Assembly: GCF_000283155.1 (NCBI RefSeq)
Contig: NW_004454281.1
Coordinates: 2,619,104 to 2,683,103 of the forward strand
Source of the DNA: Ceratotherium simum simum
Taxonomy: Eukaryota > Chordata > Mammalia > Perissodactyla > Rhinocerotidae
Reading direction: 5' to 3'
Length of the DNA: 64,000 nt
Below, one piece after another: positions 33,641 through 44,614 of this stretch; the stretch's first letter is position 1, and each line of letters opens with the position of its first letter. The notes below the pieces were generated by a model. That model was not told where the DNA came from. It saw nothing but the letters and a program-made list of their open reading frames with translations, and searched no databases. The translations under genes were made by a program, and so were the position numbers.

Positions 33641-34215
33641 ACAGAGCACACTTGTTACTGAACCAGGTTCGTTTTGCCCACTGCACAATTATGCCAACCT
33701 CCAAGATAATGAGTTTGCAAAGAGAAAGGATTTAATCACAAGGCGGCCAAGCAGAGAGGTGAGGGAATCAATCTCAGATCCACCTCCTTGAAAATGGGGA
33801 CTCGGGGATATTTATGGGATAAGGGGGTAGGGCAGAAGTGTGGGAATAGATGATTGGAAGTAAGGAGAAGTGAGGTAATTGACGATCTGCACAAGCATTG
33901 TCAAGCTTCATGCCTCTTCATAGGATGCATGTTCACAAAATGGCAGCATTACCATGATCGGAGGGTAGAGTTTTTAGCTCCTTGATGTCAAAAAGGTCAC
34001 TTGTTGAGCACTTGCGCAAGCCCAGTTGATGGGTTGGTGGTCTCAACTGGCCTGAACTGGACAAGGGGTCAACTCTCAGTTCCTGAAAAACTTAAGCTCT
34101 CCACTCGTTACCATGGCGACCCAGGCCTCAGAGATGTTATCTTTAGGGTGGGTTTTAGTAATGTGTTATCTAACTACTTTTGCAAACAAACAACTGAGTA
34201 TAGTTAAAGCAAGCT
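33641..34215 (-). repeat. solitary ERV LTR, family B, copy 2
   Basis: 33815-34180 parallels 6560-6910 closely: 'atagatgattggaagtaagg', 'aagcttcatgcctcttcat', 'atgtcaaaaaggtcacttg', 'gcccagttgatgggttgg'. The two copies lie in the same orientation about 27 kb apart. Confidence 0.7.
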
Positions 34216-34454
34216 GGCCCCGGTTTCACTCTTGCTGGGGGTTCCTATATCTGGGGGCTCTATTGCTAGGCAGAGGCAGAGTTGGGGATTTCGTGTGCTG
34301 AATGCAGAGTGAGACCAAGGTTGGTGCAGCTCTGGCTTCCCAGAGGCGGCTGCTGGAATGAGTGGGGGAGGCTTGGGTTTTCTTTGCCTGTCCCAGGAGG
34401 GCCGGCATGCGCTGTGAATGCGCTCTCTGGAGTTCTGTTTTATCCTGCGTCAGA

Positions 34455-35600
34455 TTCCATCCTGGTGAGGAACCCAGCCCCTTCCAAGCTCTTGGAACTT
34501 GCAAGTGGGAATGTGCCGAAAGATAAGGCCTCAGGTCTCGGCCACCCGGCAGAGTTCCCCAGAGGCCTCCTCCACCCCTGCTTCCTGCTGCTTTTTCCAG
34601 TTGACACAAGGAGGCAGTAAAGGCCACGCTGCAGATCGGGCCCTTCCCCTTCTCCATCTGGCTCCCTGTTGGCCCAGCAGCCAAGTCAAGACAGCTACAA
34701 GCTGTGCAGATTGTCTGGGATCCTTCCCTGCCTGTGGGGCTTGCTTCAGGTAACATCAGGGTTGGGGGCAGGTAGAGAAGGAGAGTCAGAGAGTTAGGGT
34801 CACAGGAGGAAGGAGAGGCTGGGACGGTACCAAGCTGACTGGCTAAGGGTTGCTCAAGCTGAGGTTGATGAGTGAGAGGTGTTTCACCTCCTGTGGGTGG
34901 TGATATGGAAGAGTGCTAGGGATGGGGGTGAGGCAAGATCTGAGGGGCAGGAAGGATGGATGAGGGTGGGACCAGCTGGCAGCAGGGACACAAGCCCAAG
35001 GCCCAGGAGTGTGGCCCTTGCTCAAGGTCTCCAACCTCTGCTGGACTTGTTGCGTGGGCGACACTGCCCTGAAAGTCGGCCTCTCGGGCCATCCTCTCCC
35101 ATCCACACAGGAGGCGGAAGCTGAAGTTGATGTGATTCAGGAATTGGAACAGGATCCCCAGAACACATGCTCATTCTGTTCTCAAGCAGCAGCCATGGCT
35201 GTGGAGGTCCAGCCAGTGGCCCAGCCAGGGAGGAGGTGAGCCCAAGGCCAGGGCAGCAGGAAGCAGTAGAGATATGCACAGACTTCATATTGCAAGATGG
35301 AGAAGTCCTTCCTATCCTAGACAAGATCAAGCTAAGCCTTGGCTCCCTGCTCTTCTGCTGCCGGAGAGTATGGTCAAGGGGTTATCAGATCCTGCGTCAC
35401 GGTGGCCTTGCAGGTGCTGGAGCCAGACTTCCTCCGGGAGGTGCTGGAACTGGACTTTCACCCTGTTGCTATGAGCAGGCTCGCCCAGGTGTGGTGCCCA
35501 CGGCCAACCTGTTCAGGGCCAAGTTGCCGCCCACCCACTGGCATCTCACTGAGGAGGAAGGGTAGGACAGGATCTCAGCAACATTGTTGTCCAGCTCAGT
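34455..35600 (+). pseudogene. PRAME-family pseudogene, 5' fragment
   Basis: This is paralogous to 20930-22243 in exon order and in the intron between. The first coding exon equivalent is about 34455-34749 (NPAPSKLLELA) and ends at a GT donor; the ATG of the other copy is replaced. The next exon starts at 35111 after an AG acceptor (codons for RRKLK), has a stop within its first ten codons, and is recognisable again at about 35400-35460 (VLEPDFLREVLELDF). Several frame changes are present. No equivalent of the leucine-rich last exon is seen before an old LTR-like repeat at 35648. Clearly non-functional. Confidence 0.72.
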
Positions 35601-35647
35601 AGTCAGGGCTACTTTGAAGCAAGAAAGTTCCCTCAGATGAGGAGCCA

Positions 35648-35998
35648 TGTTAAAACCCTAACCCCCCGCTGTGGCTGTATTTGGAGAGAGGGCCTCTAAG
35701 GAAGTAATTAAGGTTAAATGAGGCCGTAAGGGTGGGCCCTGATCTTACAAGTGTCCTTGTAAGAAGAGACACCAGAGGATTTGAGCTCTCTCTTTCCCTG
35801 TGCACACAGAAGAAAGGCTGTGTGTGGACACAGAGAGAACGCAGCCCTCCGCAAGCCAGGAAGAGAGCTCCCACCAGTAACTGAATCGGCCAGCACCTTG
35901 TTCTAGGACTTCTAGCCTCCAGAACTGTGAGAAAATAAATGTCTGTTTAAGCCATCTAGTCTATGGTATTTTGTTATGGCAGTGTTAGTGTAAGTGCC
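35648..35998 (+). repeat. MaLR-type LTR or related old repeat
   Basis: 'gtggctgtatttggagagagggcctctaaggaagtaattaaggttaaatgagg', 'aagaagagacaccaga', and 'gacttctagcctccagaactgtgagaaaataaatgtctg' followed by 'tggtattttgttatggcag', a common mammalian repeat in sense orientation. Confidence 0.8.
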
Positions 35999-36048
35999 CG
36001 ACAATTAGCTTTTTTGATTATGATATAAGTGCCTGACATTGAGCTTTT

Positions 36049-36272
36049 TTTTTTCTTTTCTGCTGAGAAAGATCACCCTAAGCTAACATCCATTTCAATC
36101 TTCCTCACCCTGAGCTAACATCCATTGCCAATCTTCCTCTCTTTTGTGTGTGGGTTGCCGCCACAGTGTGGCTTGACAAGTGGTGTAGATCTGTGCCTGG
36201 GATCCAAACCTGTGAACCTGGGCCACCGAAGTGGAGCACAGATTTTTAACAACCTGGCCACGGGGCCAGCCC
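36049..36272 (-). repeat. ERE SINE
   Basis: Antisense ERE with two modules and head 'cacggggccagcccc'. Target duplication cctgacattgagctttt / cctgacattaagctttt (36032-36048 and 36273-36289). Confidence 0.95.
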
Positions 36273-36394
36273 CCTGACATTAAGCTTTTGATTGCTGAGG
36301 CATTCACTTCACAGACATCCATCTTGAATAAACACAGCCCAAGCTACACAACTAGATAAAGAACTGGGCCACTCCACCCACAAAGTTGCCCTTT

Positions 36395-36560
36395 TTTTTT
36401 AATTGAGGTCATATGGGCTTATAACATTGTGTAAATTTCAGGTCTACACTATTATATTTCAGTTTCTGTGTAGACTGCATCATGTTCACCATCAATAGTC
36501 TAGTTTTTATTCGTCACCGTACGTATGTGCCCCCTTATCCCTTTCACACTCCCCCCACAG
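36395..36560 (-). repeat. antisense L1 3' terminal fragment
   Basis: 'aattgaggtcatatgggcttataacattgtgtaaatttcaggtctacac' is the reverse of the L1 end seen at 38040-38100. Confidence 0.85.
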
Positions 36561-37038
36561 AAGTTGCCCTTTATAGAAAGCTCTGGTCGACCTAGATAAC
36601 TGACCGTTTGACTGACGCTTGCTTTTCCCTTCCTGCACTTTAATTCCCACTCTTATTTTTTAAATTCACAAATTCAGAGTGAACTGTGAAACCCTAAGAA
36701 CCCCGCCTTTGACACCAACAAAGGCAGAACCCCAGGTCCAAGCTCTCTCTCTCTCTCTCTCTCTCCCGTGACCTCACTGTGTGGCCCCAGGTATGCCGCG
36801 TATCCTCCAGGACCTGTGAGTAATGAACCTTGTCTTTCCAAAGTTCCCTGATGGTTGTTGCTGAGGTCCGTCTTGCAATCATAATAAGAACCACAAGGAC
36901 CAGTCCAACCACGACACTGGCTCTGGTCTGGGGGAAATGTCTGTGGGGGCTGGCCACAAATAGTACAGGCCCAGGAGAATGCCCATGGGCATTTCTAGCC
37001 AATAGCATCACTATCAATGGGCTGAGACCGAGTCAAAA
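36561..37038 (+). repeat. possible ERV LTR fragment with (CT)n
   Basis: Contains a (CT)n run at 36748-36766, then U5-like words 'ctccaggacctgtgagtaatgaaccttgtc' and 'gtctgggggaaatgtctgtggggg'. LTR assignment is tentative. Confidence 0.4.
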
Positions 37039-38122
37039 CAGCAGCCTTATCCAAAATATGTAAAGAACTCATACAACTCGATCAAAAAATGGGCAGAGGA
37101 TATGAACAGACATTTTTTCCAAAGAAGATATACAGATGGCCAACAGGCACATGAAAAGATGCTCAACATCACTAATTATTACAGGAATGCAAATCAAAAC
37201 TACAATAAGATAACACCTCACACCCATCAGAATGACCATTACTAAAAAGACAAGAAACAACAAGTGTTGGAGAGGATGTAGAGAAAAAGTAACTCTTGTA
37301 CACTGCTGGTGGGAATGTAAATTGGTGCAGTCACTATGGAAAACAGTATGGAGATTTCTCAAAAAATTAAAAAATAGAGGCTGGCTCTGTGACGTAGTGG
37401 TTAAGCTCGGCATGTTCCGCTTTGGCAGCCCAGGTTCACAGGTTCGGATCCCAGGTGTGGACCTACACCAACTCATCAGCCATGCTGTGGTGGTGACCCA
37501 CATATAAAGTAGAGGAAGACTGGCACAGATGTTAGCTCAGGGCTAAGCTTCCTCAGGAAAAAAAAGAAAAAATAGAAATGCCATATGATCTGGCTATTCC
37601 ACTTCTGGGTATTTATCCAAAGAACACGAAAACACTAATTTGAAAAGGTATGTGCACTCCTGTGTTCACTGCAGAATTATTCACAATAGCCAAGACTTGG
37701 AAGCAACCTAAGTGCCCCTCAATGGATGAACGGATAAAGAAGATGTGGTATATATACACAATGGAATACTACTCAGCCATAGGAAATGATGAAATCTTGC
37801 CAATTGCGATAACAGGGATGGACCTTGAGGGTATTATGCTAAGCGAAATAAGTTAGATAGAGAAAGACAATTACATATGACTTCACTCATATGTGGAAGA
37901 TAAAAAAAACACATAGATAGGGAGAACGGATTGGTGGTTACCTGAGGGAAAGGGGGTGGGGAGAGGGTGAAAGGGGTAAAGGGGCACATATGTATGGTGA
38001 CAGATGGAAACCAAGCTTTTGGTGGTGAACATGATGCAGTCTATACAGAAGTCAAAATATAATGATGTACACCTGAAATTTATATAACATTATAAACCAA
38101 TGTGACCTCAATAAAAAAAATA
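37039..38122 (+). repeat. L1 LINE 3' region, sense
   Basis: 'aaaatatgtaaagaactcatacaactcgatcaaaaaatgggcagagg' through 'actactcagccata' and 'ttggtggtgaacatgatgcag', ending 'ataaaccaatgtgacctcaataaaaaaa'. One ERE is inserted at 37379-37568. No intact ORF2 remains. Confidence 0.93.
37379..37568 (+). repeat. ERE SINE inside L1
   Basis: Head 'ggctggctctgtgacgtagtggttaag', body, 'cacatataaagtagaggaagactggcacagatgttagctcagggc', A-tail. It interrupts 'aaaaaatag' of the host L1, which resumes with 'aaaaaatagaaatgcc'. Confidence 0.95.
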
Positions 38123-38459
38123 GCAGCCCTAGCAAACTAATACGGGGATGATGAAAAAGTTTTGGAAATACATAGTGGTGATGGTTGGACATAATTATGA
38201 ATGTAATTAATGCCACTGAACTGTACACTTAAAATGATGAAAATGCCTAATTTTATGTTATGTATATTTTACCACAATTAATTTTTTAATCAATTGTACT
38301 TCTATACACCTGCAATGAATAGTCTGAAAATGAATTAAGAAAGCAATTCCATTTACAATAACGTCAAAGAGAATAAAATATTTAGGATAAATTTAACAAA
38401 AGAAGTGCAAGACGTACACTGAAAACTATAAAATGAAAGAAATTAAAGACCTAAATAAG

Positions 38460-38713
38460 GGGCCGGCCCGGTGGCATAGTGGTTAAATTCACGCGTTCTG
38501 CTTCAGCGGCCCGGGGTTCACCAGTTCGGATCCTGGGCGCAGACCTACACACCACTCATCAAGCCATGCTGAGGCGGCGTCCCCTCAGAAGAACTAGAAG
38601 GATGTACAACTATGACATACAGCTATCTACTGGGGCTTTGGGGAGAAAAGGAAAAAAAGGAGGAAGATTGGTAACAGATGTTAGCTCAGGGCCAATCTTC
38701 CTCAAAAAAAAAA
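38460..38713 (+). repeat. ERE SINE, long form
   Basis: GGGCCGGCCCGGTGGC head, 'agttcggatcctggg', 'ctactggggctttggggag', then a tail module 'ggtaacagatgttagctcaggg' and A-tail. Confidence 0.95.
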
Positions 38714-39270
38714 AAGACAAATAAATAAAAAGACATCCCATTGTAATGAATTGGAAGACTCAATAATGTTAAGATAGCAATTCTCCTCAAGTTTATCTAC
38801 AGATTCAAAGCAAAGCCTGTCCAAGTCCCAGCTGGCTTCTTTGCAGAAATTGACAAGCTGACCATAAAATTCATGTGGAAATTCAAGAAACTCAGAACAG
38901 CCAAAACAATCTTGAAAAAGCAGAACAAAGATGTAAGACTCACTTCCCAATTTCAAAGTTTACTACGAAGCTAGAGTAATCAAGACAGTATGGTACAGGC
39001 ATAAGGACAGACATATTTAGATCAATGGAATAGAATTAAGAGTCCAGAAATAAATCCTCACACTTGTGATCAATTGATTTTCAACAAGGTTGCCAAGACA
39101 ATTCAATGGGTGAAAGAATAGTCTTTTGAACAAATGGTGTTGAGACAACTGGACATCCACATGCAAAAGCATGTAGTTGGACGTTCACAATATGCAAAAT
39201 TATCTCCAATGGCTCAAGACCTAAATGCAAAAGCAACAACTACAAAACTCTTATAAGAAGATGGGGGGTG

Positions 39271-39465
39271 GGGCCGGCCAGACGGCATAGCAGTTAAGTT
39301 CGCTCGCTGCTTTGGCGGCCCTGGGTTTGCAGGTTTGGATTCCGGGCACAGACCTATGCACCGCACATCAGGCCACACTGCGGCAGTGTCCCACATACAA
39401 AACAGAGGAAGATCGGCACAGATGTTAGCTCAGGGCCACTCTTCCTCACCAAAAAAAAAAAAAGA
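39271..39465 (+). repeat. ERE SINE
   Basis: GGGCCGGCCAGACGG head, tail module 'ggcacagatgttagctcaggg', A-tail. Flanked by similar agaagatggggggt / agaaaatgtgggggt words. Confidence 0.93.
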
Positions 39466-40362
39466 AAGAAAGAAAATGTGGGGGTAAATCTTCATGACCT
39501 TCAATTAGACAATGGTTGCTTCGATATGATACCAAAAGTATAAGCAACAAGGAAAAAATACTTTTCTCCAAAAAGATACACAAATGGCCAGAAGCACACA
39601 AAAAGATGTTCAACATCCTTAGCCATGAAGGAAATGCAAACAAAACCACGATGAGATACTACCTCACACCCACTAGGATGGCTAGAATCAAAAAGATAGA
39701 TAACAAGTGTTGATGAGGATGTGGAGACATTGGAACGCTATACACTGCTGGTGGGAATGTGAAATGGTGCGACCACTTTGAAAAACAGTCTAGCAGTTCC
39801 TCAAAAGTTTAAATATATAGTTACCATTGGGTTCAGCAATTCCACACCTAGGAATATACCCAAGAGAAGAGAAAACACATGTCCATACAAAAACTTATAC
39901 ACAAATGTTCATAGCAGTGCTATTCATAACAGCCAAAAGGTAGAAGCAACTCAAATGCCTATCAACTAATGACTGGATAAATAAAATGTGTTACGGCCAT
40001 ACAATGGAGTATTATTCAGCCATGAAAAGTGCTGATAATGCTACAACATGGATGAACCTTGAAAACAGTAAGCTAAGTGAAAGTAACCAGACACAAAAGA
40101 CCACATATTGTAGGATTCCATTTATACGTACTGTCCAGAATACAGAAAGTAGATTACTGATAGCCAGGGCGTGGGTGGGGATGGGGAGTGATTGCTAATG
40201 GTTCCAGAGTTTCTTTTTGGGGTGATGAAAGTGTTCCAAAACTGACTGTGGTAATGGTTGTACATATTTGTGAATATACTAAAAACCATTGAATTGTAAA
40301 CTTTGAGTGGATCATATAGTATGTGAATTATCTCAACAAAACTGTTATTAAAAGAAAGAAAG

Positions 40363-41070
40363 GAATGGAGGGAGGGGAACTCCTGTTGCCCTCAGGGGCT
40401 GTAGATGGCCTGCAGTGTGTGGTGTATTTGTCTCGACAGAGACCACAAAGGCTGTACGTGCTGTCCTGGGTATTCCAACACAGGGATCTCCTGGAAGGAC
40501 AGGCCGGTCAGAGGAGCCGCTGCAGGCAGGGGGTGGGCCCAAGGACACTGATCCGTGCTGTCCCCTGTGCCTACTGTGCCTGCAGCCTGGCGTGACCAGG
40601 AGCTCAGACCTGCTGTGCTACACTGGGGAGGACAGCAAGATAGTGTGTCCCTCCCTGCTGCTGCCCATGGGCACCCAGGAGGGCTGAGCCCCAGTCTCTG
40701 CAGGGGGAGGCTCTGCAGGGGAGAGGTGGGGCAGAGGGGTAAGCTGGGGGATTGGGCAAGTGACTCACTGTCTGGAGAAAGGACGGGTGGCTGTATTCAC
40801 ATATACGTGAACTGAGAAGGCTGTAGGGGCATAGCCTGTACAAGTACAAAGACAGAAATACAAATCTTGAGCTATGGTGGGGGGAGTCTGAGCCGGGGAA
40901 TATCTTGGAAATCCTCACTACGCTCGAGGTTGTGGAAGCTGTTTCCATCTTTCTGGGCTCTGCAACTGCGTTTGCTTTGATTTTTCCTTTGTTTCTGATG
41001 AGATAATTTCTTCTCCCTGTTCACACCTTTGGGCCATGGGGCTCACGTGTTCAAGAACCAGGTTTAAAAT
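40363..41070. other. GC-rich intergenic, nothing recognised
   Basis: Unique GC-rich DNA. Open frames around 40415-40815 have no family and no splice structure that I can support. Confidence 0.35.
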
Positions 41071-41268
41071 TTTTTGTGTGTGTGGTGAGGAAGATTGGCC
41101 CTGAGCTAACATCTGTGCCCATCCTCCTCTATTTTGTACGTAGGATGCCACCACAGCATGGCTTGATGAGCGGGTGCATAGGTCCACGCCTGGGATCCGA
41201 ACCTGTGAACCCCGGGCCACGCGAAGCAGAGTACTGGAACTCAACCACTATGCCACTGAGCTGGTCCC
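41071..41268 (-). repeat. ERE SINE
   Basis: Antisense ERE: 'gtgaggaagattggccctgagctaacatctgtgccc', body, 'ccactgagctggtccc' end. Confidence 0.93.
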
Positions 41269-41835
41269 TCCCCTCACCCTGCCACCAAACCCTAGATCTT
41301 CCAGGGGATGTTTTTCCTCTTCCCTCATTTCCCAGCAGAGTCGCGTCAGGGGTGCAGGATCAGCAGACCACACTCAGAGGCTGCTCCTCCTTCAGACCTC
41401 CCCGACTCCCTGTCTTGGGTCCCACAGGCCCCCACATCCTACGCAGAGACTCTGCCCCTGCATTCCCACATCGTGGGAAGAGGGCATCCTTTCTGCACAC
41501 TGGTGCCCCACCCCTTGGCCCTACACCTAGTGCATCAGCCCCCCAACCTCCTAAAGCCCCACACCCCCATACCTCCAAACCCCAGCATGGACACAGCCCC
41601 AGGGAGCCTGAGCAGCCATTGGCAGACAAGAAACCAGGGGGCTGGTTGCCCAGCAGTGATCAGACCCCAGGGACAGCTCCACTGAGCCCCTGCTGTCCCA
41701 AGGCCCTGGGCCCTGACTCCATCACCACCCTGCCCCCTGCCCACACCACCCCCAAAGAATAATGCCCACTGACATCCTCAGGCCCAAATGGAGAGTTGGG
41801 CTGGAAATAGGAAAAGACGGAGAACAGCCCAGTCC
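41269..41835. other. proline-codon-rich intergenic stretch
   Basis: C-rich unique sequence that keeps a + strand frame open to 41762, but that frame begins inside the preceding ERE and is low-complexity proline/serine. No gene is supported. Confidence 0.4.
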
Positions 41836-42088
41836 AGGGTAGGGAGAGACTTAAAGGAATAGTATAAATAAATTTTTGACCATAAAATTGATGACTTAGA
41901 TGAAATAGACAAATTCCTTGAAAAACGGTTTCCCAAAAGTAACAGAAGAATACACAGAAAATCTAAAATGTCCTATATCTGCTGAAGAAATAGAATCTCT
42001 AATTTTAAATTTTCCCACAAAGAAAACCCCACGTCTAGATGGCTTCACTGGTGAATTTCCCCCTAAGCATTTAAAGATAGAACACTAA
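41836..42088 (+). repeat. L1 ORF2 fragment
   Basis: 'gatgaaatagacaaattccttgaaaaac', 'cctatatctgctgaagaaatagaatc' and 'aaaaccccacgtctagatggcttcactggtgaatt' are typical L1 ORF2 words. Confidence 0.85.
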
Positions 42089-42404
42089 CCCTACCTAGGC
42101 CCCACAGCTAGAGATGAGCCAGCCCCCAGTCCCTCCCATTCCGCACCCCCTCCTCCAGCTTCCCTCCTCTGCGCTGTGCCCACCTTCCCCGCATTCTGCC
42201 TGGGAGATGGTCCCGTGAAGGTGGCCTGGGCAGGGGCTGGAAGACAGCTGCCGGCCCCTGGGAGCATTGAGCATCAGGGAGCCAGGAGCTCGTGTCCCAG
42301 TTGCAACACCCTCTGCATCTCTCAGGGACATGCCCAGACCGCCCCCTGCTGCTTCTGAGAAGACATTACAGGCGCTGCCCACTGACTCCAGCATGAACGC
42401 ATGC

Positions 42405-42407
<3 letters not shown>
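42089..42407. other. intergenic, nothing recognised
   Basis: C-rich unique sequence without a supported gene. Confidence 0.35.

Positions 42408-42441
<34 letters not shown>
42408..42441 (+). repeat. (CA)n microsatellite
   Basis: About 16 uninterrupted CA units. Confidence 0.97.
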
Positions 42442-42445
<4 letters not shown>

Positions 42446-43190
42446 CACCCGGCAAATTCAACTCTTAACAGAAGAGCTTGGAAGGGAGTACTGACTGGCA
42501 GGGCAACAAGAAGACCTGCTGGGGTGCGGGAAATACTCCTTGTCTTGATCAGGGTGGTGGTAGCATGGGTGTTTACCGGTGAATGGATCATCAAGCGCAC
42601 GTTCATGACAACAGCACTTCACTGTCTATAAGTTTTACACCAACTTTCTTTAGTCCATGGGATTGTGCATGAGATGTGAAGAAAAGACTTGCACTTTTGG
42701 TTCAGTTTTCTGATCATCTGGGGGAGCCTTAGTTTGAAAGTTGCTGTCGTGTATGATTCCTGATTTAAGAAAAACAAAGGCTGAGAAACTAGAAGAACGA
42801 CAATGTCTTGGTTGTAGAGAAATAAACTCTGAGTTCCATTAAGGAGCCTGCAGCCTAAGGAACTAACTTTCCCCACTTGTGGGGAGTCTAGGCAAGGCCA
42901 GTGGACAGCAGCGGAAGCCAGAGAGTGAGGCAAGAGCTGAGGTTTGTTTCTTTCAAGCACCACTTATCAAAAGGATTTTCCTTTCTCCTGTTGAATTGCC
43001 TCACTGCCTCTGTCAAAAATCAATTGACACACACATGCTTGTCCCAGACTGGGAGCTCTGTCACCCGCGTCATTGGTCTCTGTCTGTCTCCTTCCGCCAG
43101 CACCATGCTGGCTGATGACTGTCTTACAGGAAGGGGTGAGATCAGGCCATGTAAGTCTCCCAACCTTGTTCCTCTCTTTCAAGTATATAA
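42442..43190. repeat. L1 fragments in both directions
   Basis: 42520-42640 has an L1-3'-end-like string ('cttgtcttgatcagggtggtggtagcatggg') in sense. 42955-43115 is antisense L1 ORF2 ('cttatcaaaaggattttcctttctcctgttgaattgcctcactgcc'). The rest is unique. Confidence 0.55.
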
Positions 43191-43977
43191 AATAAATAAA
43201 CAGACAAAACAAATTTGAGAAACAGTTACAAGTTTAGAAGATAGGCCAAAAAAAAAAATCCGACACATATATAATAGGAGCTTCTGAAAAGGAAAAACAA
43301 GAGAATAGTCTCAAGTCAAGTACAGACACAGATTCAAGAAAACTTTCCTNNNNNNNNNNNNNNNNNNNNNNNNNNNNNNNNNNNNNNNNNNNNNNNNNNN
43401 NNNNNNNNNNNNNNNNNNNNNNNNNNNNNNNNNNNNNNNNNNNNNNNNNNNNNNNNNNNNNNNNNNNNNNNNNNNNNNNNNNNNNNNNNNNNNNAAGAAA
43501 ACTTTCCTGACATTAGAAAAAAATTGTTTGAAACCATATATTCAGAGGGAAACTGTGAACCTGAGAAAACTGATCACAATGACCGACACCAAGATGCATT
43601 CTAGTAAAATTACTAAACTTAAAAGAAAAAGAAATATACTTTGGGAATCCAGGCAAAAAAAAAAAAACAAATCACTCACAAGAGAAAGAAAATAAGACTA
43701 CCAGACTTTTTGAGAGCAACACTTTATACCAGAAGAAATTGGAGTGACATATTTAAGATACTCAAGGAAAGAAAATGTGAGCCAAGGATTTTAGGTCCAG
43801 CCAAACTCACTTCCAAGTATAAAGAGCACAGATGAACTGTTATCCATATACCATAGTCAGCCACGAAGGCAGAGATGCACAAGGAGCTGACATAAATTAG
43901 AAGTAAGTACAAGAAACACAAAAATGCCTGAATTGATTTACAAAACATCTTAGTGAGAAAAAAGAATAAAATTTACC
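43191..43977 (+). repeat. LINE-like A-rich sequence with an assembly gap
   Basis: 'ccagactttttgagagcaacactttataccagaagaaattggagtgac' and 'gtgagccaaggattttaggtccagccaaactcacttcc' are words of a dispersed L1-related repeat. A 145-N gap lies at 43350-43494. Confidence 0.6.
43350..43494. other. assembly gap (145 N) with identical flanks
   Basis: The 14 bases aagaaaactttcct occur immediately before (43336-43349) and immediately after (43495-43508) the N run. Confidence 0.98.
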
Positions 43978-44159
43978 GGCCAGCCCCGTGGCTTAGTGGT
44001 TAAGTGCGTGCGCTCCGCTGCTGGTGGCCCAGGTTCGGATCCCGGGCGCGCACCGATGCACCGCTTCTCCGGCCATGCTGAGGCCGCGTCCCACATACAG
44101 CAACTAGAAGGATGTGCAGCTATGATATACAACTATCTACTGGGGCTTTGGGGGGGGGG
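43978..44159 (+). repeat. ERE SINE, short form, young
   Basis: Body to 'ctactggggctttgggg' with a G-rich rather than A-rich end. A perfect 15-bp target duplication agaataaaatttacc flanks it (43963-43977 and 44160-44174). Confidence 0.97.
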
Positions 44160-44240
44160 AGAATAAAATTTACCCAGCAGACAATGTCATCAGTGTGCTA
44201 CAGGAGTCGGGAGGTTTGAGTCTCACTCCCCCTGGGGTCT

Positions 44241-44560
44241 GGAGCTCAGAACCATGCAGGCTCACCTGTGGTGTCATAGGAGTGACAGTAATAACTAGCC
44301 TTGTCCTCCACCTGGAGTCCGGCGATGGTTGGGAAGGCTGTGTTGCCCAACTTGCAGCCAAAGAACCAAGTTGAGATCCCTAAGGGCCGATTGTTGTTCT
44401 TGTAGATGAAGACTTTGGGGACCTGGCACATGCTGGTACCAGTTTGGGGCATATCCCCTGATGTTGCTGCTGCTTCCTGTGTAGCGTACTGTGACCATGT
44501 CTCCCGGGGAACCCCAGCACAGAGGCCAGCTGAGTCAGCACAGACTGGGCCCTGGAGTCT
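44241..44560 (-). pseudogene. immunoglobulin lambda variable segment pseudogene (IGLV1-like)
   Basis: On the - strand the V exon begins after a splice acceptor (tctatctttccag, about 44558-44570) and starts QSVLTQ. It then shows CDR1 GSSSNI, framework 2 NWYQH, framework 2/CDR2 VFIYKNNNRP, and framework 3 ending AGLQVEDKASYYC with CDR3 start HSYDTT. A working V would encode the antigen-binding domain of a light chain after joining to J. This copy has two frame changes (near 44500 and near 44420) and the first disulphide cysteine is Tyr (VRYTGS). The expected heptamer is CACAGGT instead of CACAGTG, with only a poor nonamer candidate (ACTCAAACC) at the wrong distance. No leader exon is visible; the sequence where it should be is MIR. 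VPREB1 is less likely given the GSSSNI motif. It lies 2 kb from the TOP3B promoter and points away from it. Confidence 0.88.
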
Positions 44561-44614
44561 GGAAAGATAGAGAACGAGAAGGAGTGAGAAGCCCTGTGGC
44601 AAGTGGGTGAGAAC

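Larger units (their letters stand above)
38123..40362 (+). repeat. L1 LINE 3' parts, sense, carrying two EREs
   Basis: 38140-38285 is a second L1 3' terminus ('ccactgaactgtacacttaaaatgatg'). From 38290 an L1 ORF2 segment runs to the 3' end at about 40360 ('aagtttatctacagattcaaagc', 'agatggctagaatc'-type words, 'tgttattaaaagaaag'). EREs lie at 38460-38713 and 39271-39465. All frames are broken. Confidence 0.88.

Noticed and set aside
41076..41762. 228-codon + strand open frame, the longest without N
   Set aside because: It begins inside an antisense ERE, is proline/serine-rich low-complexity in a C-rich stretch, and overlaps several equally open frames on both strands. No family or splice signals.
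44241..44560. VPREB1 (surrogate light chain) as the identity of the V-like sequence
   Set aside because: VPREB1 is expected nearby, but the GSSSNI CDR1 and framework 3 are those of an IGLV1-type segment and no VPREB-like tail follows.
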